64,000 nt of DNA, from positions 3,917,001 through 3,981,000 of the forward strand of contig NZ_CP108569.1 in assembly GCF_036010505.1 (NCBI RefSeq), given 5' to 3'. Source of the DNA: Streptomyces sp. NBC_01197. Its GTDB lineage: Bacteria > Actinomycetota > Actinomycetes > Streptomycetales > Streptomycetaceae. The position numbers and the translations under genes are program-made. Of the stretch, positions 60,265 through 64,000 are shown piece by piece. The notes beneath the pieces were generated by a model, which searched no databases, had not been told where the DNA came from, and saw nothing but the letters and a program-made list of their open reading frames with translations. Every line of letters begins with the position of its first letter. Position 1 is the stretch's first letter.

Positions 60265-61809
60265 TTAGCGCGACGTGGGCGAGGGCTTCGCTCCGGGCAG
60301 GTTGCCGTCCGGCAGATGCCTGCTGACCTCGGCCGTCGTCAGGCCCAGGCCGCCCAGCGTGATCTCGTCCCACGCCTGCAGACGCCGGGTCGACCGGTCC
60401 AGGTAGAGCACCGATGCGAGCACCTTCTCGGGGTGCTTGTTCTGAACGGCGCGCAGCCCGCCGCCGCCCGTCGAGCCCTCCACCTTCAGCCGGGTGCCGA
60501 GGGGGAGCATCAGATTCTCGCGGTGGTGCACATGCCCGGCGAGCACCAGCGGGACCGTGCCGTCCGTCTCGCGGGCCGCCTGCGGCTCGTGCGCGACCGC
60601 GATGTCGACCGGGGTGCCGGCCCGCTTCTGGTCCTCGATGGCGGAGGCGAGCCGGATTCCGGCCAGCCGCTCCGCCGCGTCACCGCCGGGTACGACTGAG
60701 CGGTCCGGGGTGAACTGCGGATCACCGGTCCCCGCGATCCGCAGGCCGCCGACGCTCACGGCGCTGCCGTTGTCGAGTACATGCACGTTCCTGAGGTGCT
60801 TCAGATACTTCTGCGTGGTGGCCGAATCGTGGTTGCCGCGGACCCATACGTACGGCGCTCCGAGATCCGGTACCGGGTCGAGGAAGGTGTTCTCGGCGGC
60901 GCTCCCGTGGTCCATCGTGTCGCCGGAGTCGATGATCACGTCGATCTTGTACTGCGTCACGAGCGAGCCGATGATCTGCCACGACGCCGGGTTGAGATGG
61001 ATGTCGGAGACGTGCAGCACGCGGATCGTGCCGGGGTCCGGCTGGTACGCGGGGAGGGTCGACGTGGCGTCGTACAGCCTCGTCACGTTGGTGACGAGGC
61101 GCGCCAACTCCTCCTGGTAGACGTTGAAGTCGGTGACGATCGAGCGCGCGTTGCCGACCACTTGCGGGGCGGACGAGAGCAGCCCGGAGAACTTCGGCTC
61201 AAGGAGAGACTTGGGGTTCCACGTCGCGTACGCGGTGGCGCCCGAAGCCGCGAGCAGTACGAGCGCGAGCCCGCCGGCCGCCAGGGCGCGGCGCGGCCTC
61301 CGGTAGACGACCAGGCCGAGCGCGGTGGCGCCGATCACCACGGCGGCGCAGGAGCGTGCGGCCAGGTCGAAGGTGCTGTGTTCGACGTCGTGGGCGATCT
61401 CGGTCTGGAGGCCGGAGATCCGCTCGGGGTGTTCCACCAGGGCCCGGGAGCGGACCGGGTCGAGACGGTCCACGTCGACGTCGAGCCGTATGGGAGCCGT
61501 GTGCGAGTCGAGTTCGAGCGCGCCCAGCGGCGAGACATTGATCTTGGTGCCACCGGTGAGGGAAGGGCGCAGCGTCATGGTGGTGTCCATGGGGCCGACC
61601 TGCGACCGGACGTTGCCCACGACCAGCAGTCCCAGCCAGGCGCCGAGCAGCACGACGGCCACCATGGCGGGCCCCCGGAGCCAGGGGCGCGGGCGTGGGG
61701 CGAGGGAGAGTTCGCGCGGCGCTGAGCCGGGGCGGGAGGTGCGGCGCGCGCTCAGTGCCCGGGCGGTGCGCAGCGCCCGGAGTTGCCGTAGTCGGTCGGC
61801 GGCGGCCAT
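60265..61809 (-). CDS. Membrane metallophosphoesterase, long type
   Basis: A 514-residue protein. An Arg-rich N-terminus leads to one TM helix (PAMVAVVLLGAWLGLLVVGNV), an extracytoplasmic region (about 70-165, TLRPSLTGGTKINVSPLGALELD), and two more helices (SCAAVVIGATALGLVVYRR, AAGGLALVLLAASGATAYAT). A calcineurin-like phosphoesterase domain follows (about 265-500): RVLHVSDIHLNPASW, VIIDSGDTMDHGS, WVRGNHDSATTQ, VDIAVAHEPQA and LAGHVHHREN, the full metal set. Substrate unknown. I prefer the ATG at 61809; an ATG at 61857 would overlap the region shared with the divergent metallopeptidase gene. Confidence 0.88.
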   Translation of the reverse strand: MAAADRLRQLRALRTARALSARRTSRPGSAPRELSLAPRPRPWLRGPAMVAVVLLGAWLGLLVVGNVRSQVGPMDTTMTLRPSLTGGTKINVSPLGALELDSHTAPIRLDVDVDRLDPVRSRALVEHPERISGLQTEIAHDVEHSTFDLAARSCAAVVIGATALGLVVYRRPRRALAAGGLALVLLAASGATAYATWNPKSLLEPKFSGLLSSAPQVVGNARSIVTDFNVYQEELARLVTNVTRLYDATSTLPAYQPDPGTIRVLHVSDIHLNPASWQIIGSLVTQYKIDVIIDSGDTMDHGSAAENTFLDPVPDLGAPYVWVRGNHDSATTQKYLKHLRNVHVLDNGSAVSVGGLRIAGTGDPQFTPDRSVVPGGDAAERLAGIRLASAIEDQKRAGTPVDIAVAHEPQAARETDGTVPLVLAGHVHHRENLMLPLGTRLKVEGSTGGGGLRAVQNKHPEKVLASVLYLDRSTRRLQAWDEITLGGLGLTTAEVSRHLPDGNLPGAKPSPTSR

Positions 61810-61884
61810 TGGTGCGGTATGCCCACGAGGCGCAAGTCCCATGCGGACCCGGCGCATACGAGGGAACTACGGGACAATGGGCGG

Positions 61885-62235
61885 GTGCTGGAGATGACGC
61901 GTGAGGAGTTCGAGGAACTGGTCGCCGAGGCGCTGGACCGCATCCCGCCGGAGCTGACCCGGCTGATGGACAACGTCGCGGTGTTCGTCGAGGACGAGCC
62001 CCGGTCCGACGCCCCCGAGGTGCTCGGTCTCTACGAGGGGACACCGCTGACGGAGCGCGGCGAGTGGTACGCGGGTGTCCTGCCGGACCGGATCACCGTC
62101 TACCGGGGGCCGACGCTGCGGATGTGCTCCTCGCGCGAGGCGGCGGTGGCCGAGACGGAGATCACCGTGGTGCACGAGGTCGCGCACCACTTCGGGATCG
62201 ACGACGAGCGGCTGCACGCACTGGGGTACGGCTGA
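61885..62235 (+). CDS. Small zinc metallopeptidase (zincin-like, DUF1025 type)
   Basis: A 116-residue single-domain protein: MTREEFEELVAEALDRIPPEL, a beta-rich middle, and the zinc motif ITVVHEVAHHFGIDDERLHALGYG with HExxH and a downstream acidic residue. Length and motif fit the minimal-gluzincin family common in bacteria. Its substrate is unknown. GTG at 61885 with weak Shine-Dalgarno. It is divergent from the metallophosphoesterase (75 bp apart). Its last 35 bp are the first unit of a three-copy tandem repeat. Confidence 0.9.
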   Translation: MLEMTREEFEELVAEALDRIPPELTRLMDNVAVFVEDEPRSDAPEVLGLYEGTPLTERGEWYAGVLPDRITVYRGPTLRMCSSREAAVAETEITVVHEVAHHFGIDDERLHALGYG

Positions 62236-62306
62236 GCGACGAGGGGCTGTGCGCAAGGGGGTACGGGGGTGCGACGAGGGGCTGCACGCACGGGGGTACG
62301 GCTTAC
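62202..62306. repeat. 35-bp tandem repeat, three copies
   Basis: Units start at 62202, 62237 and 62272 with exact 35-bp spacing. Each has the form CGACGAG-GGCTG--CGCA-GGGGTACGG. The first unit codes for the metallopeptidase C-terminus (ending DERLHALGYG); the other two are after its stop. They look like slippage copies of the gene's end. Confidence 0.85.
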
Positions 62307-62439
62307 CGGGGGCGGGGGCGGGGGTGACCGTGTGTACGGACCGCCGCCGGGCGTGTCCCTTCCGGGGGCAGGGGAGTTGGGCAGGGCGGCCCCACCCGGT
62401 CCGTTCCCCGTAAGTCCGCTCCCTCCGGAGGTGCGCCCC

Positions 62440-63054
62440 GTGCGCCAGTTGCCTGTCCCTGCCCGGTTGATCGCCGCCGTGATGACGGTGGCGGCTTCGG
62501 CGGGCTGTATGAGCGTCACCGACCACCCCGGCAGGCCCGCGCCGTCCGCCACGAAGGGGACGCAGCGCACGGACGCCCGGCCGGACGGCGCCGCCCCCGA
62601 CAGCGGCGGGCGCGACCGGGTGCACGGTGGCGCGGTCGGCGGGAGTGACGAGGACCCTGACGGACAGTCGGCGCAGGGGGATTCCGCCCGGAAGGCAGCG
62701 AGCGGGAGCAAGGGGGTGACCGCGGGGAAGGGCCGCGAAGGAGGGGCGCCCTCGGCGGACCCGTCGGCGCCCGGTGCCCGGCGGTCGCCCCGCCCCGGAC
62801 ACTCCGGCCCGCCGGCGGGCGGCAGGCCGCCCGGCCGTCCGGCGCCGCCCGCCGGCAGCCCCACGCCGCCCGGGCAGCCATCCGACCCACCGCGTACGAG
62901 CCCCACGCCCGGTCCGGGCAGCTCCCCGCCCGGGGCCACGACGTCCCCGTCCGTCGGCCCCGCCAAGCGGTCCGAAGCGATGCAGATTCCACTGGCATCA
63001 CCGCAGGTGGGGCCCGTGCGGCAGGTTGGGTTTGCCAGAAAGGGGGAAGGGTGA
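62440..63054 (+). CDS. Proline-rich lipoprotein, low complexity
   Basis: A 204-residue secreted protein. Signal peptide VPARLIAAVMTVAASAGC with a lipobox (SAGC, Cys about residue 23). The rest is disordered: Gly/Asp/Ser-rich, then a Pro/Ser/Gly repeat region (about 100-175), and a basic end. There is no recognisable domain. I choose GTG at 62440 because GGAG lies nine bases upstream. Possibly a surface or wall-spanning linker protein; it could also be poorly expressed, as there are no conserved motifs. Confidence 0.6.
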   Translation: MRQLPVPARLIAAVMTVAASAGCMSVTDHPGRPAPSATKGTQRTDARPDGAAPDSGGRDRVHGGAVGGSDEDPDGQSAQGDSARKAASGSKGVTAGKGREGGAPSADPSAPGARRSPRPGHSGPPAGGRPPGRPAPPAGSPTPPGQPSDPPRTSPTPGPGSSPPGATTSPSVGPAKRSEAMQIPLASPQVGPVRQVGFARKGEG

Positions 63055-63238
63055 GTATGGTAGTAGATCGTTTGATCCCATTGCCCGGCGCCACTGTGTC
63101 TCTTGATCAGCAAGAGGCGAAGAGCGCCCCGAGGCGCGTTCTCTCCCTTACCGTGACTGGTCCGCATTGAGGCGGTCGAAATAGCGATTCACGGAGTTAT
63201 GGGCGCGTGCCGAAACTCCGGAAGGTTTCGCATTTCGC

Positions 63239-64000
63239 ATGTCCAATTTCAGTTCTGACCACGCCGTCATGCCCGAGAACGACGAGATCGTCGCCGACGC
63301 CGAGGCTGTCGTGGTCGAGGTCGAAGAGGCCGTCACCGAGGCCGTAGCCGCCGAGGACACCGCCACCGAGGCCGCAGTCACCGACGAGACCGCCGTCGGC
63401 GAGTCCGTCACCGATGAAGAGCCCGCCGAGCCGACCGTGACCTTCGGGTCGCTCGGCCTGCCTGACGGCATCGTCCGCAAGCTCGCCCAGAACGGCGTCA
63501 CCGCGCCCTTCCCGATCCAGGCAGCGACCATCCCGGACGCCCTGGCCGGCAAGGACATCCTGGGCCGTGGCCGTACCGGCTCCGGCAAGACCCTCTCCTT
63601 CGGCCTCCCGCTGCTGTCGACGCTCGCCGGCGGGCACACCGAGAAGAAGAAGCCGCGCGGCATCATCCTCACCCCGACCCGTGAGCTCGCGATGCAGGTC
63701 GCGGACGCGCTCCAGCCCTACGGCGACGTGCTCGGCCTGAAGATGAAGGTCGTCTGCGGCGGTACGTCGATGAGCAACCAGATCTACGCCCTGGAGCGCG
63801 GCGTCGACGTCCTCGTCGCCACCCCGGGCCGTCTGCGCGACCTCATCAACCGTGGCGCCTGCTCGCTCGCCAACGTCCAGGTCGCCGTCCTCGACGAGGC
63901 CGACCAGATGTCCGACCTGGGCTTCCTGCCCGAGGTCACCGAACTGCTCGACCAGATCCCCGGCGGCGGCCAGCGGATGCTGTTCTCCGCCACCATGGAG
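63239..64000 (+). CDS. DEAD-box RNA helicase, N-terminal part
   Basis: Runs off the right edge after 254 codons. After an acidic Glu/Val/Ala tail (about 12-65) comes the RecA1 domain: Q-motif TFGSLGLPDGIVRKLAQNGVTAPFPIQ, Walker A GRGRTGSGKTLSF, Ia TPTRELA, Ib ATPGRLRDL, motif II VLDEADQM, motif III FSATM. It is an RhlE/CsdA-type helicase that unwinds RNA, often cold-induced in Streptomyces. ATG at 63239 with GGAAGG upstream. The 184 bp between it and the lipoprotein gene show no gene and are less GC-rich, a likely long leader. Confidence 0.93.
   Translation, partial: MSNFSSDHAVMPENDEIVADAEAVVVEVEEAVTEAVAAEDTATEAAVTDETAVGESVTDEEPAEPTVTFGSLGLPDGIVRKLAQNGVTAPFPIQAATIPDALAGKDILGRGRTGSGKTLSFGLPLLSTLAGGHTEKKKPRGIILTPTRELAMQVADALQPYGDVLGLKMKVVCGGTSMSNQIYALERGVDVLVATPGRLRDLINRGACSLANVQVAVLDEADQMSDLGFLPEVTELLDQIPGGGQRMLFSATME

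Overview
The window is about 64 kb of chromosome from an actinomycete, almost certainly a Streptomyces. The DNA is very GC-rich with strong third-position GC. It carries Streptomyces markers: bldC, an Lsr2 paralogue (lsrL), valine dehydrogenase (vdh), a mycothiol-type maleylpyruvate isomerase relative, and a SARP regulator with TTA codons. From memory, the backbone order (upp ... dnaX, purD, purC, lsrL, purS-Q-L, purF-M, vdh, bldC, hrpA) matches the S. coelicolor region around SCO4041 to SCO4092.

Layout. Positions 1-11 kb hold the end of upp, a LytR_C membrane protein, a secreted M28 aminopeptidase, two TetR regulators (one divergent from an SDR gene over two near-palindromic operators), a VOC protein, a PEP-mutase-family enzyme, a HAD protein and a metallophosphoesterase. 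Positions 11-12.2 kb are scar tissue: the N-terminal third of a cytochrome P450 abuts an antiparallel N-terminal fragment of an ATPase. A helicase-associated protein follows (12.4-14.8 kb).

Positions 15.1-27.2 kb are an integration hot spot at the 3' end of a tRNA-Ser(GGA) gene (27196-27280, minus strand). Two partial copies of that tRNA 3' half, at about 15.10 and 24.67 kb, cut the interval into two tandem elements. The inner one (24.7-27.2 kb) keeps a damaged tyrosine integrase and a HAD gene inside a 42-bp inverted-repeat pair. The outer one (15.2-24.6 kb) has no integrase and carries a compact, apparently undescribed pathway without NRPS or PKS genes. It consists of a three-TTA-codon SARP regulator, a heme-oxygenase-like diiron oxidase, a 2OG-Fe amino-acid hydroxylase-type enzyme, a diaminopimelate-epimerase homologue with both catalytic cysteines replaced by serine, a fold-type I PLP enzyme, an EamA exporter, a CTP-synthase-C-terminal-like protein and a LysR regulator. 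The likely product is a modified non-proteinogenic amino acid. This is the most interesting part of the window.

Positions 27.3-50 kb are core: 4.5S RNA, dnaX, and seven purine genes (purD, purC, purSQL, purF, purM) that together cover most of the route to IMP. Between them lie a degenerate M48-like membrane protein, a DMF-amidase-like protein, an ABC exporter plus two-component operon bracketed by two identical tRNA-Gly(GCC) genes, a tRNA-Gly(TCC) and lsrL. Positions 50-64 kb hold vdh, bldC, hrpA, a frameshifted YhgE/Pip-like membrane gene, a tRNA Phe-Asp-Glu cluster (plus a separate tRNA-Asp), a second metallophosphoesterase, a small zinc metallopeptidase, a lipoprotein and the start of a DEAD-box helicase that runs off the right edge.

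Functions rest on reading the translated sequence against remembered families; no database search was run.
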